Part shown: in pieces, positions 17,435 to 25,181 of the stretch
Layout of the letters: the number at the start of each line of letters is the position of its first letter
Numbering within the stretch: position 1 is the first letter of the stretch
Assembly (NCBI GenBank): GCA_018608565.1
Contig: JABAZT010000021.1
Span: 2,892 to 40,357, forward strand
Direction of reading: 5' to 3'
Length of the DNA stretch: 37,466 bases
DNA from: Candidatus Altimarinota bacterium
GTDB taxonomy: Bacteria; Patescibacteriota; Gracilibacteria; UBA4473
Translations under genes and position numbers: made by a program
The notes under the pieces: model-generated
Seen by the model: the letters and a program-made list of their open reading frames with translations, nothing else
Told to the model about the DNA's origin: nothing
The model's database searches: none

Positions 17435-18148
17435 ATGGTTTACACAGTGCCTTCTTCACTCGATTCAATACAGGATGTCCGATGGGCCAGAAAATCTACA
17501 GATGAAATTCTTGTAAATTGGAAGGATATTTGTGACAATGATTTCCATGAACAGAACGAAGATGCTGAGACCTTCGACTGTATTGAAGTGTGTCCACATC
17601 GACCTAAAAGTGGTTTATGTGCGCACCCCAATCATCAGGGAAGTTTGAGAAAAGGTCGTTTGGATCCTTATTACACCTTTAACTCCAAACAAAAACTATT
17701 AGATATTGTGACGCTTTTAGTGGAAAAAGAAAAATTTAAGGATGATCTAATATTGAATAATGCCGAACAACTGTACGGATATAATTCACTAGCAGATGGT
17801 ATTAAAGCCTTTAAAGCGAGAGGGCTAAGGACAATTGATCCATCGGAGGATATTAAACCTAAGAATTCTATCCTAACCTCATCGGGAAACTTTGTTCCAC
17901 AATTCGAAGATAAACTTCAATTTTTGCTCTATCGATGCTGGATGATCGTGGACGAACCTTCTCAGGAAGAGGTATTTGAAGCACTTTATAATCAGATAAA
18001 GTACAGCCTTTTTGCTCGTATATATTTACTCAAACAAAGAGTATTAGAAGCGCTCGATGAAATTGAAAAAGAAATGTTACAAACACCTCAGCCCCAACCA
18101 ATAGAACCTGATTGGACAACTTATCGTAATGACATGCTATGCCCTTAG
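17435..18148 (+). CDS. Hypothetical protein with an N-terminal Cys/His cluster
   Basis: The protein has 237 residues from the ATG at 17435; a GTG at 17426 would add three. No family is recognised. Around residues 45-65 it has C-x3-C-P-H and then C-A-H-P-N-H, a spacing that could bind zinc. The rest is mainly helical and charged (VEKEKFKDDLILN, LKQRVLEALDEIEKEML) with a Pro/Gln-rich tail. There is no signal peptide or membrane helix. It sits between gpmI and the thrS leader and ends 10 bases before the thrS promoter. Confidence 0.75.
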   Translation: MVYTVPSSLDSIQDVRWARKSTDEILVNWKDICDNDFHEQNEDAETFDCIEVCPHRPKSGLCAHPNHQGSLRKGRLDPYYTFNSKQKLLDIVTLLVEKEKFKDDLILNNAEQLYGYNSLADGIKAFKARGLRTIDPSEDIKPKNSILTSSGNFVPQFEDKLQFLLYRCWMIVDEPSQEEVFEALYNQIKYSLFARIYLLKQRVLEALDEIEKEMLQTPQPQPIEPDWTTYRNDMLCP

Positions 18149-18157
18149 AGCTCTTCG

Positions 18158-18185
18158 TTGACATTTTATTGAGCCCCAATATATT
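18158..18185 (+). promoter_or_regulatory. Promoter of the thrS attenuator transcript
   Basis: A perfect TTGACA (18158-18163), a 16-base spacer and TATATT (18180-18185). Transcription should begin around 18191-18193, a few bases before the leader peptide ATG at 18196. Confidence 0.7.
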
Positions 18186-18195
18186 GAATCATGAA

Positions 18196-18237
18196 ATGAA
18201 AAGCACAACGACGACTACCACAACAACGACCGAATAA
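18196..18237 (+). CDS. Threonine leader peptide (attenuation of thrS)
   Basis: A 13-codon frame reads MKSTTTTTTTTTE and stops at TAA. It contains nine consecutive threonine codons using all four codon types (ACA, ACG, ACT, ACC). It lies directly after a strong promoter and directly before two alternative hairpins and thrS. This is the structure of an amino-acid-sensing leader peptide: ribosomes stall on it when charged Thr-tRNA is scarce. The use of mixed codons makes a simple nucleotide repeat unlikely. An overlapping ATG-AAA-TGA at 18191 is out of frame. Confidence 0.88.
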   Translation: MKSTTTTTTTTTE

Positions 18238-18242
18238 CATCG

Positions 18243-18272
18243 GAGGTTTTAGTGCAAGTTGCTCAAGACCTC
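18243..18272 (+). promoter_or_regulatory. Antiterminator hairpin of the thrS attenuator
   Basis: GAGGTTTT (18243-18250) can pair with AAGACCTC (18265-18272) over 8 bp, counting one G-U pair, with a 14-base loop. It starts 6 bases after the leader stop codon, so a ribosome sitting at the stop would mask its 5' arm, while a ribosome stalled on the Thr codons would leave it free. Its 3' arm is the 5' arm of the terminator, so the two cannot form together. Confidence 0.75.
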
Positions 18273-18289
18273 GACTCGGAGGTTTTTTT
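18265..18289 (+). terminator. Attenuator terminator upstream of thrS
   Basis: AAGACCTC (18265-18272) pairs with GAGGTTTT (18279-18286) around the loop GACTCG, followed by a run of T to 18289. The 3' arm repeats the sequence of the antiterminator's 5' arm exactly. It is 54 bases before the thrS start codon, so it would stop transcription before the gene when Thr-tRNA is plentiful. Confidence 0.8.
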
Positions 18290-18342
18290 ATTACCATAAT
18301 TTCAATCTTTCCCCCCTCTCTATCTCTCAATCTAAACTGTCT

Positions 18343-20100
18343 ATGTCAAAAAAACCTGCCGATTACGAAGGACGACGAAAACACACTGCCTCACATGTAA
18401 TGTCTGCGGCCGTCATGATGCTCTGGCCAGAGACAAAGCGTGGAGTTGGTCCTTGGACGGATGACTCATTTTATCAAGACTATGATTTTGGGGACGCAGA
18501 AGTTTCGGACAAGGATTTTAAGAAAATTCAGAAAAAAATGCGATGGATTGTGAATAAGAATTTCAAAGTAGAGAAGCGAATGCTCAAAGAAGCTGAAGCT
18601 CGATCTGCTTTTCCGGGAGATGAATATAAAGAAGAATTGATTGATGGGATTGTGGAACGAGGGGAAGATATTTCGTTTTATGATTTTGTGGATGAAACGG
18701 GGCGGATCGTTTATACAGATCTCTGTGCCGGTCCGCATGTGGAATCTACTGGAGAAATTGGTGTTTTTGAACTTACCAAGCTCGCAGGATCTTATTGGCG
18801 AGGCGATAGTGACAATGCAATGTTGACGAGGGTTTATGGAGTGGCGTTTGAAAATGAAGAGCTAATGGCTGAATACAAGCACTTCCTCGAGGAAGCCGCT
18901 AAACGAGATCATCGAAAACTCGGAAAAGAACTCGATCTCTTTACCTTTAGTGACAAGGTTGGTTCTGGGCTTCCACTCTTTACTCCAAAAGGAACGTTTC
19001 TCCGAGAAACTATCGCGAACACAATTCAAGATATTCAAGCAGAATTTGGATATGAACGAGTCAACATACCGCATATCTGCAAGAAAGATCTCTATGAAAC
19101 CTCTGGTCACTGGGATAAGTTCAAAGAAGATCTCTTTCACGTAAAAGGGAAGGGTGATACTGAATTTGTGATGAAGCCAATGAACTGTCCGCATCATACG
19201 CAGATCTATGCAAGTCAGATGCGATCGTACCGAGATCTTCCAATCCGATACTCGGAAGTAACCACTTGTTACCGAGATGAACAACCAGGAGAACTCCTAG
19301 GTCTTTCAAGAGTTCGGTCTCTGACACAGGACGATGGACATGTGTTTTGTCGGATTGATCAGGTAAAGGAAGAAGTAAAAAATATTACAAAAGTGGTGCA
19401 GGCGTTTTATGGAAAACTGGGAATGTACGAACCAGGACGATTTTGGGTATCGCTCTCTGTCCGTGATCCGCAAACTCCAGAAAAATATCTAGGAGATCCT
19501 GCAGAATGGGATAAGGCGGAACAATTCCTCAAGGAAGTTTCTGAGGAACAAGGACTTGATGCCGTAAAAACCGAGGGAGAGGCGGCGTTCTATGGTCCGA
19601 AGCTTGATTTCATGTTCAAGGATGCGATTGGTCGCGAATGGCAGCTGGCGACAGCTCAGATTGACTTCGTACAACCTGAACGATTTGGTCTGGAATATAT
19701 CAATGAAAAAGGAGAGAAAGATCGTCCGGTCATGATTCACCGAGCCATTGCTGGATCGTTGGAGCGGTTCTTGTCTGTCATTATTGAGCACTTCGCAGGA
19801 GCATTTCCGGCTTGGCTCTCTCCAATACAGGCTCATATCATACCAGTAAATGAAGCGCATGAGGCGTATGCGAAAGAACTTCAACAAAAGCTTAAATATG
19901 CTGGCGCACGGATAGAGTACTATGATGCGTCTGATAGTCTGGGGAAACGGATCCGAAATGCTCAGAAATCGAAAGTCCCGTTTTCGATTATTATCGGAGA
20001 TAATGAGGTTGAGTCTGGAAATCTAACGATTCGAAAATATGGAGAACAGAAGGATCAGAGCGTGAGTGAGGAAGAGTTTTTGGAACTACTTGAAAGTTAA
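18343..20100 (+). CDS. thrS: Threonyl-tRNA synthetase
   Basis: Charges tRNA-Thr with threonine. From the ATG at 18343 the protein has 585 residues and lacks the N-terminal TGS domain of the usual ~640-residue enzyme. The editing domain is present with HTASH (14-18) and CAGPH (128-132). The class II core has zinc ligands Cys282 (MNCPHH), His333 (DDGHVF) and His466 (MIHRAIAGS), and motif 2 is TCYRDEQPGELLGLSRVRS. The anticodon-binding domain is at the C-terminus. A TTG at 18259 is in frame but lies inside the attenuator hairpins, so it is rejected. Expression is probably controlled by the threonine attenuator at 18158-18289. Confidence 0.96.
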   Translation: MSKKPADYEGRRKHTASHVMSAAVMMLWPETKRGVGPWTDDSFYQDYDFGDAEVSDKDFKKIQKKMRWIVNKNFKVEKRMLKEAEARSAFPGDEYKEELIDGIVERGEDISFYDFVDETGRIVYTDLCAGPHVESTGEIGVFELTKLAGSYWRGDSDNAMLTRVYGVAFENEELMAEYKHFLEEAAKRDHRKLGKELDLFTFSDKVGSGLPLFTPKGTFLRETIANTIQDIQAEFGYERVNIPHICKKDLYETSGHWDKFKEDLFHVKGKGDTEFVMKPMNCPHHTQIYASQMRSYRDLPIRYSEVTTCYRDEQPGELLGLSRVRSLTQDDGHVFCRIDQVKEEVKNITKVVQAFYGKLGMYEPGRFWVSLSVRDPQTPEKYLGDPAEWDKAEQFLKEVSEEQGLDAVKTEGEAAFYGPKLDFMFKDAIGREWQLATAQIDFVQPERFGLEYINEKGEKDRPVMIHRAIAGSLERFLSVIIEHFAGAFPAWLSPIQAHIIPVNEAHEAYAKELQQKLKYAGARIEYYDASDSLGKRIRNAQKSKVPFSIIIGDNEVESGNLTIRKYGEQKDQSVSEEEFLELLES

Positions 20101-20130
20101 AAACCAAACAGATAAAAGTGAAATCTAAAC

Positions 20131-20160
20131 CTCCCGGTCTTCAGTGTCGGGAGTTTTTTT
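20131..20160 (+). terminator. Intrinsic terminator after thrS
   Basis: CTCCCG (20131-20136) pairs with CGGGAG (20148-20153), followed by seven T. It lies 30 bases after the thrS stop. On the minus strand the stem is not followed by a good T run, so it mainly serves thrS. Confidence 0.85.
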
Positions 20161-21370
20161 AATACTTTTTCGCCAACTCCGCCAAAATCTTCTCCTCTTC
20201 CCATGAGATATCTTGTCCTTTCAATTTTGCCGTAGTAAGAGAATCTACTCCATCACCTTCTACTACATTTCGAGACATTTCCCCACCCATTCCTGTGGCG
20301 AGCACGACATCTCCTTCCTTGGCTATCTCAAGTGCTTTCTTGAAAGCATCCATTCGATTCTCGATCCGTACCACTTCCCCGTTGAATGTGTCTGGGATTC
20401 CAGACTCAATCATGTCCAAGATCTGATCCAAAGGTTCTCCATAGGACTCATCATCCGTGAGAATTATCGTGTCTGCGTAACGTGAAGCTATTTCTCCGAG
20501 AATAGGTCTTTTTTCCGTGTCTCGCCCTCCTCCTGCCGAACCAAATACATGAATAATTTTTCCCTCAGGATAATTTTTTCTTGTCGAATCATAGATCGCC
20601 TCAAATGCTCCTGGTGTAAGAGCGTAATCTACGAATATATGCCTCCCTTTTGTATCTGGAACTCGTTGCATCCTCCCCACGATTCCTTGGAAAGTTTTTA
20701 ACCCGTTCAATATTTTTTCCTCTGAAATTTTTAGAATTCTTCCAACTTCGAATACTACGGCTGCGTTCTCGTAATTATACGAACCCTCCATCTGCAATGT
20801 ATTTGCAGGTATGTTTTCTGAGTGGTAGTAATGGACCTTGGTCACTCCATTTTCCCAATGAGCGAAAGCCGAAGGAAGTACGGCAAATTCTGCGCCCCAC
20901 ATGATTTTTCTTTTACATTCTTCATAGTGCTCCATAGTTCGATGATAGGCGAGCTCTTCACGAGTTATGTTAGTGAGGCATGCAATGCTTGGTCTCATTC
21001 CGGCAATCCGCTTCTGATGTAATGCGATACTACTTGCCTCAACGATGACGTATTCTACTTTTTCTTCACGACACTCTTTTAGAAATTTTTGCATTGATCT
21101 CGGAGGCAATGACGTCATTTTTGTTTTATTTCGATACTGTCCTTTTTTTGGAGTGGCAAACCACACCGTTGAAGCAAGGGCGACTTTTACTCCACTTTCT
21201 TTGAGTACATGATAGATCATATTGCAGGTGGTGGTTTTTCCATCTGTTCCTGTTACTGCAATGATTTTGAGATCTTTGGCGGGATATCCATGAAGCACCG
21301 CATAGTAGTGACTTCGAGCGGAATGAAATGCAGGCCGAAGGTGATGTTTGATGTTGGAAATAAGACTCAT
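20159..21370 (-). CDS. murE: MurE-like Mur ligase lacking the N-terminal substrate domain
   Basis: An ATP-dependent ligase of the muramyl-peptide family, probably adding the third residue of the stem peptide. The P-loop is TGTDGKTTT (40-48), the segment TREELAYHRTMEHYEECKRK holds the lysine that is carbamylated in MurE, and the C-terminal domain contains GSAGGGRDTEKRP. With 403 residues it lacks the roughly 90-residue N-terminal domain that binds the UDP end. The motif that selects diaminopimelate (DNPR) or lysine is replaced by TDDESYGEP. The exact amino acid added is therefore uncertain. A TATACT ends 8 bases before the ATG. Confidence 0.85.
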   Translation of the reverse strand: MSLISNIKHHLRPAFHSARSHYYAVLHGYPAKDLKIIAVTGTDGKTTTCNMIYHVLKESGVKVALASTVWFATPKKGQYRNKTKMTSLPPRSMQKFLKECREEKVEYVIVEASSIALHQKRIAGMRPSIACLTNITREELAYHRTMEHYEECKRKIMWGAEFAVLPSAFAHWENGVTKVHYYHSENIPANTLQMEGSYNYENAAVVFEVGRILKISEEKILNGLKTFQGIVGRMQRVPDTKGRHIFVDYALTPGAFEAIYDSTRKNYPEGKIIHVFGSAGGGRDTEKRPILGEIASRYADTIILTDDESYGEPLDQILDMIESGIPDTFNGEVVRIENRMDAFKKALEIAKEGDVVLATGMGGEMSRNVVEGDGVDSLTTAKLKGQDISWEEEKILAELAKKY

Positions 21371-21378
21371 GTGTTAGG

Positions 21379-21407
21379 AGTATAGTAAAACTTATTCGTC
21401 CTCAGAA
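21379..21407 (-). promoter_or_regulatory. Promoter of the murE-like gene
   Basis: On the minus strand TATACT (21379-21384) ends 8 bases before the ATG at 21370. A weak -35 (TTCTGA, 21402-21407) lies 17 bases upstream. Confidence 0.45.
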
Positions 21408-21453
21408 ACCATTGTTATTGCAAAAAATATATAAGTTTTTATTTTATCACTCG

Positions 21454-21681
21454 ATGAGCAAGGTAAACACTACTATTTCTGTTGCAGAGGCTTATACGAA
21501 AGGCATTAATGGTTCTACTGAAGTATGGATTATCCCCTCTGATACAAAGGGGCCCAGAGCTGCTGTTTTTAAGCTCATTGATTTTCCAGAGCTAGAACAA
21601 GACTCTGTATCTGATTTAGTTGGAAGAACTATCTCTTACCAACGAGCTAGTTTTGGAGATAGAAATCCTCAAGTTCTATAA
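21454..21681 (+). CDS. Hypothetical small protein, 75 residues
   Basis: Not recognised. The protein is soluble-looking, with a probable beta-rich core (STEVWIIPSDTKGPRAAVFKLIDF). The ATG at 21454 (MSKVNTTISVAEAYTKG) is preferred over a TTG at 21412. It is divergent from the murE-like gene, and its last 6 bases overlap the end of the convergent yigZ-like gene. It may be real because it fills the gap exactly and has a protein-like composition. Confidence 0.5.
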   Translation: MSKVNTTISVAEAYTKGINGSTEVWIIPSDTKGPRAAVFKLIDFPELEQDSVSDLVGRTISYQRASFGDRNPQVL

Positions 21682-22095
21682 CTGTTTTAATAGAATTTTT
21701 ACTGCATCCTGAACATGCCTAAATCGATCCCCTTGTAATTTTATACCACCAAACCATCGAGTTACACAGACAACTGAATTTATCATTCCTGCTTTTTGCA
21801 TTTGTCTAAGAATCACCATACCGGCGCCAGTCTCCCCGTCGTCATTTTTGGTCTCAAAAATACGTCCGTCTTTTTCTAATCTTGCTGCCCAGCTATTATG
21901 TGTGGCTTTTGCATATTTTTTCTTTGATTTGAGTTGCTTGAGAAACTTTTGCACATCTTCCCTATTCAAGGCTTTTCCTCCCGATACGGAATATTTTGAT
22001 CCTCGATCCGTTATTATATTTTCAAGCAGTATAAATTCTTCTGAAATTTTCAGATCTTCATCGAGTGCGATTTTGATCTGAGTGTCGTTGAGCAT
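21676..22095 (-). CDS. YigZ/IMPACT-family protein
   Basis: A 139-residue member of the UPF0029/IMPACT family, homologous to E. coli YigZ and the N-terminal part of eukaryotic IMPACT, which is linked to translation stress. The diagnostic run is NDDGETGAGMVILRQMQKAG followed by VTRWFGGIKLQGDR. The C-terminal ferredoxin-like domain of full-length YigZ (about 205 residues) is missing, so it is a single-domain form. The ATG follows the stop codon of the upstream peptidase gene directly (TAA-ATG), so it is the last gene of a three-gene operon. The molecular role is not known. Confidence 0.88.
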   Translation of the reverse strand: MLNDTQIKIALDEDLKISEEFILLENIITDRGSKYSVSGGKALNREDVQKFLKQLKSKKKYAKATHNSWAARLEKDGRIFETKNDDGETGAGMVILRQMQKAGMINSVVCVTRWFGGIKLQGDRFRHVQDAVKILLKQL

Positions 22096-23166
22096 TTAGG
22101 ACTTAATTATGATCAATTCCTTTGGTGTATTACTCAACACTTCACATCCATCTTTTTTCACAATAACCAGATCCTCAATCCGTATCCCAAACTTCCCCTC
22201 GTAGTAAAGTCCTGGCTCCGAAGTCACGACTTCGTTTTCGAGCAATATTTCTTTTGACCTTCCTGATAGATTTGGTGCTTCATGAATCTCTAGCCCGACC
22301 CCGTGCCCATAGGAATGTGTAAAACTTTTTTCCTCTTCCCCAAGCAGCTCTCGGCAAATTTTGTCTATGTTTTTCACTTTCACTCCAACCTTTATTTCTT
22401 TCATACTTTCTACCTGAGCATGAAGTAGCAGATCATACTTTGATTGAAACTCAGGATCTACTTTCCCACCGAACCAAAAATTTCGTGTCATATCACTGCA
22501 ATATCCATCATATGTTGCTCCGCAGTCAATTAGGACATTTTCATTTAGTCTCAGTTTCCGATTTTGAGCATGATAATGCGGACAAGCAGAATTTTCACCA
22601 AATGCGATTACGTACTCAAAAGCATGTCCAAATTTTCCTTCAGCCTCAATTGCGTGTTTAAGCTTATATTCAATCTCTTTCTCTGTAACTCCGACTTTGA
22701 GATGTTTTTGAAAAAAGTTGCGAAAAATATCGTCGACGTTACTTTGTGCCGTTGCAATTTTTTGCAATTCGTCTTTTGACTTTGATCTCCGAAATCCTTC
22801 GATCTTTTGTGAGAGAGACCTCCACTTTATTTGTGGAAAACTCTTTTCTATATTTTTGAGTTGAGCAATCGTAAGTGAATCCTCAATGGCATAAACTGAT
22901 CCAGAAAATTCTTTTTTAATATTCTCTTTGAAGTTCTGGTCATAACAAAAGAAATCAAAATCTTTTCCTTTGGATAATTTTTTTGCAAAAGTCGAATACC
23001 GACTATCGGTTATGAGGAGATTTCTTCCTTTCTTTTGAATCAACACAATCCCAAAATGTCCTTCATAACCGGTTAACCATCTGACATTCTCAGGTTTTGT
23101 AACCCAGTATCCACTGAGTCGTTTTGTTTCGAGCCAAGATTGTATTTTTTGGATATTAGTGATCAT
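22096..23166 (-). CDS. M24B metallopeptidase (Xaa-Pro aminopeptidase/dipeptidase type)
   Basis: A 356-residue cytoplasmic peptidase with a creatinase-like N-terminal domain and a pita-bread catalytic domain. The five metal ligands are visible: Asp in LIDCGATYDG, Asp in CSDMTRNFW, His in SYGHGVGLEIHE, Glu in VTSEPGLYY and Glu in IRIEDLV. Substrate histidines are in CPHYHA and HEAPNL. It would cleave peptides with proline at the second position. Its ATG overlaps the stop of the upstream hydrolase gene by 4 bases, and its stop touches the ATG of the yigZ-like gene, which indicates translational coupling. PepP and PepQ cannot be separated by eye. Confidence 0.92.
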   Translation of the reverse strand: MITNIQKIQSWLETKRLSGYWVTKPENVRWLTGYEGHFGIVLIQKKGRNLLITDSRYSTFAKKLSKGKDFDFFCYDQNFKENIKKEFSGSVYAIEDSLTIAQLKNIEKSFPQIKWRSLSQKIEGFRRSKSKDELQKIATAQSNVDDIFRNFFQKHLKVGVTEKEIEYKLKHAIEAEGKFGHAFEYVIAFGENSACPHYHAQNRKLRLNENVLIDCGATYDGYCSDMTRNFWFGGKVDPEFQSKYDLLLHAQVESMKEIKVGVKVKNIDKICRELLGEEEKSFTHSYGHGVGLEIHEAPNLSGRSKEILLENEVVTSEPGLYYEGKFGIRIEDLVIVKKDGCEVLSNTPKELIIIKS

Positions 23167-23720
23167 GGATTTTGCTTGATTATTAGGTCTCTAAGTTCTG
23201 GAAATGAAGTATATCCCGCAGTTGCGTTAAAGTGTCCTTGTCCTGATTTAAAGTTTAAATTTACTCCTAGCTTTTCTGCTATTAGTTTTCCGTTTCCCAG
23301 ACAAATATAGGGATCATCGTCTGAGTGAAAAACCTCTATATTTTTTGCATTTTTTCGAATCTTTTCCCATTGGAAAGAATTTTCAATGAACGGCTGATCC
23401 CCTTCCCAGTTTAGTATTGGTTTTACTCCTGCTGGAGCAGAAATGAGATAGGCAGAATAAATTTTAAATCTTTCTAATACTCGCAATAAAAATGCCCCAC
23501 CAAGACTGTGACCAATAAATACGGTGTCTTCGTTAATTCTATCTTTGTAGTTTTCTAATACCTTGAACCAGTTTGCAGGAGTTTGCTCTACTCCAGGAGT
23601 TGGAAACTGTGGTATATAAACTTGGAATTTTTTAGTACTTTCTAGTTCCTTTTTCAACCATGGAAACCAATTTTCCCCTGGATGGCCCTCTGTCCCGTGA
23701 ATGATGAAAAGATTTCTCAT
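23163..23720 (-). CDS. RBBP9/YdeN-family serine hydrolase
   Basis: An alpha/beta hydrolase of 185 residues. It starts MRNLFIIHGTEGHPGENWFPW, has the nucleophile elbow GHSLGG, Asp in FHSDDDPYI and His in GQGHFNATAGY, so the Ser-Asp-His triad is complete. Members of this family act on unknown small esters or peptides. It is the first gene of the operon with the M24 peptidase and the YigZ-like protein. The 4-base overlap with the peptidase start suggests they are made together, but no shared pathway is known. Confidence 0.9.
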   Translation of the reverse strand: MRNLFIIHGTEGHPGENWFPWLKKELESTKKFQVYIPQFPTPGVEQTPANWFKVLENYKDRINEDTVFIGHSLGGAFLLRVLERFKIYSAYLISAPAGVKPILNWEGDQPFIENSFQWEKIRKNAKNIEVFHSDDDPYICLGNGKLIAEKLGVNLNFKSGQGHFNATAGYTSFPELRDLIIKQNP

Positions 23721-23769
23721 TTTCTATAGTCTAGAAAAATCCCAGCAGAATACGAAGATAATTTCCCGA

Positions 23770-23797
23770 TTGACAATTCCTTCAATGCAAATATTTA
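23770..23797 (+). promoter_or_regulatory. Promoter of the orphan gene at 23810
   Basis: A perfect TTGACA (23770-23775), a 16-base spacer and TATTTA (23792-23797). An alternative -10, TTTAAA, is at 23794-23799. The gap to the ATG is 10-12 bases, so the leader is only a few bases long. Confidence 0.5.
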
Positions 23798-23809
23798 AAC
23801 GCTTGAATT

Positions 23810-24775
23810 ATGAAAGAAAATGCAGAAAGAACCGAAGAGTTACTCGACTGGCTAGTGGCCCAACTGAACGCAATATCGGCTAGTATTGCTACTGGTAACC
23901 ATTTCGACCCACTCCCTATAGACATAGCTCGCGTAGAATCTCTTGAAGCCGCAATCAGATTATACCGAGAGGCGGTGGCAATTTCTGGAGATGTAAGCCC
24001 GAATTTGAGCGCGCTCATACATAATCCCCCAAACACTCCGTCGTGCATTGGCTGGGTGTCACCCGTGACTATGAGTGAGGCGATGACTAACATGTTCTAT
24101 CCGTTTGAAAATTTAAAGATCAATGAAGCTATTTTACTGCTAATGGTCTATTTCGAATGGCTTGAGGAAAAAAAGATACTCGACGCAACAACCATCAGAA
24201 AATTTCTGTCAGACAACTTTGGGCTCATGACTACCAATATCAATGGAATGTTAAATGCTGAGTGTGAGAAAGGAAATATATTAAAAATACAGGAGGATCC
24301 TTTGCAGTTTACTTTAACAGATCAAGGAAGAATTTATACCGCTCAAAATCTTTGGAATCCACAGGTAAAAGATGCTGATGATAAATATTATATTCCTCCC
24401 GACCAGTGTGTGAAAATGAAAAATTTCTTTGATTTTCCTCGCATTCAAATTGAAAAGAATATTACCCTTGGGGATTATTTTTTGATTGCATTGTACTACA
24501 TGCAGGAATATGACAACGAGAAGGACCTAACTCCCACTAATATTGGAAATTTTATGAGAGAAAAATTTGGTAAAAAAATGACAAATCCCTGCTCACAGGC
24601 TGATCATCTGGCATCAGACTCGAGCAAAAGGGGTGGTCCCAGTCTCTGTTTTCTTGAGAACTCTCAACACAAAATATGCAAACTGACTGAGACTGGTAAG
24701 CAGTATTTAGCTCGAGAACTTTGGAATTCAGCGGTAATAGATCCTGCTTATAAAATAAAACTTCCTTCTCCCTAA
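23810..24775 (+). CDS. Hypothetical protein with two repeated winged-helix-like units
   Basis: The protein has 321 residues. After an N-terminal helical part (1-95), two units of about 85-90 residues look related: residues 103-186 and 218-309. Matching pieces are TTIRKFLSDNFG against TNIGNFMREKFG, and FTLTDQGRIYTAQNLWN against CKLTETGKQYLARELWN. The pattern of helices followed by a beta-strand and an LT..G..Y end resembles winged helix domains, so nucleic acid binding is possible but unproven. There is no signal peptide. The gene is a single transcription unit ahead of rnpB. No named family is recognised. Confidence 0.75.
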   Translation: MKENAERTEELLDWLVAQLNAISASIATGNHFDPLPIDIARVESLEAAIRLYREAVAISGDVSPNLSALIHNPPNTPSCIGWVSPVTMSEAMTNMFYPFENLKINEAILLLMVYFEWLEEKKILDATTIRKFLSDNFGLMTTNINGMLNAECEKGNILKIQEDPLQFTLTDQGRIYTAQNLWNPQVKDADDKYYIPPDQCVKMKNFFDFPRIQIEKNITLGDYFLIALYYMQEYDNEKDLTPTNIGNFMREKFGKKMTNPCSQADHLASDSSKRGGPSLCFLENSQHKICKLTETGKQYLARELWNSAVIDPAYKIKLPSP

Positions 24776-24802
24776 GAATCGCTACGGGGAAAAAGCCATG
24801 TA

Positions 24803-24830
24803 TTTACTTCTGTCTTGAATTTGTTATATA
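24803..24830 (+). promoter_or_regulatory. Promoter of rnpB
   Basis: TTTACT (24803-24808), a 16-base spacer and TATATA (24825-24830). This places the RNA 5' end near 24833-24837, at the base of helix P1. Confidence 0.55.
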
Positions 24831-24832
24831 TG

Positions 24833-25172
24833 GAATGCTCTTTTGGATGATGTGTCGCTCTGCATTGCAGAGAGGAAAGTCCGAGCTACGCAAATCGTAC
24901 ATTTACGCCTAACAGGTGTTGCGTAGGGCTTCGCCCTACGACGGAAAGTGCCACAGAAACTACACGATCCTTCGGGAGGTCGGTGAAAAGCACAGCGGTC
25001 ATACGTTGTTGGCCTATGGCTCAAGTCATAGGTTCGGTAAACCCAAGTGGTAGAGAGGTCGGTGGCTTGAACTCTGAGAGTAATACGATTTTTACTTTGA
25101 CCAGAGGAATATCCGACTGCTAAGATAAATGACACACTCGACAAAACTCGGCTTATGATTTCGAGAGAGTTC
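24833..25172 (+). ncRNA. rnpB: RNase P RNA (bacterial type A-like)
   Basis: The catalytic RNA that matures tRNA 5' ends. Conserved landmarks appear in order: GAGGAAAGTCC near the 5' end, CCACAGAAACT, GGTTCGGTAAACCC, then GATAAATGAC and ACTCGGCTTATG near the 3' end. The ends are set by helix P1: GAATGCTCT (24833-24841) pairs with AGAGAGTTC (25164-25172) with a single G-A mismatch. The length of about 340 bases is normal for a type A fold. The expected ACAGAAC before CGGCTTA reads ACAAAAC. It is followed immediately by an intrinsic terminator. Confidence 0.95.
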
Positions 25173-25181
25173 AAAAATTTC

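Noticed and set aside
18259-18342. In-frame TTG start at 18259 for thrS, with GGAGG at 18242 as a ribosome binding site
   Set aside because: It would add 28 residues without counterpart in the family and would place the start inside the attenuator hairpins. GGAGG is better explained as the antiterminator arm.
18149-18342. T-box riboswitch upstream of thrS
   Set aside because: There is no T-box consensus sequence or specifier stem; the Thr-codon leader peptide explains the region.
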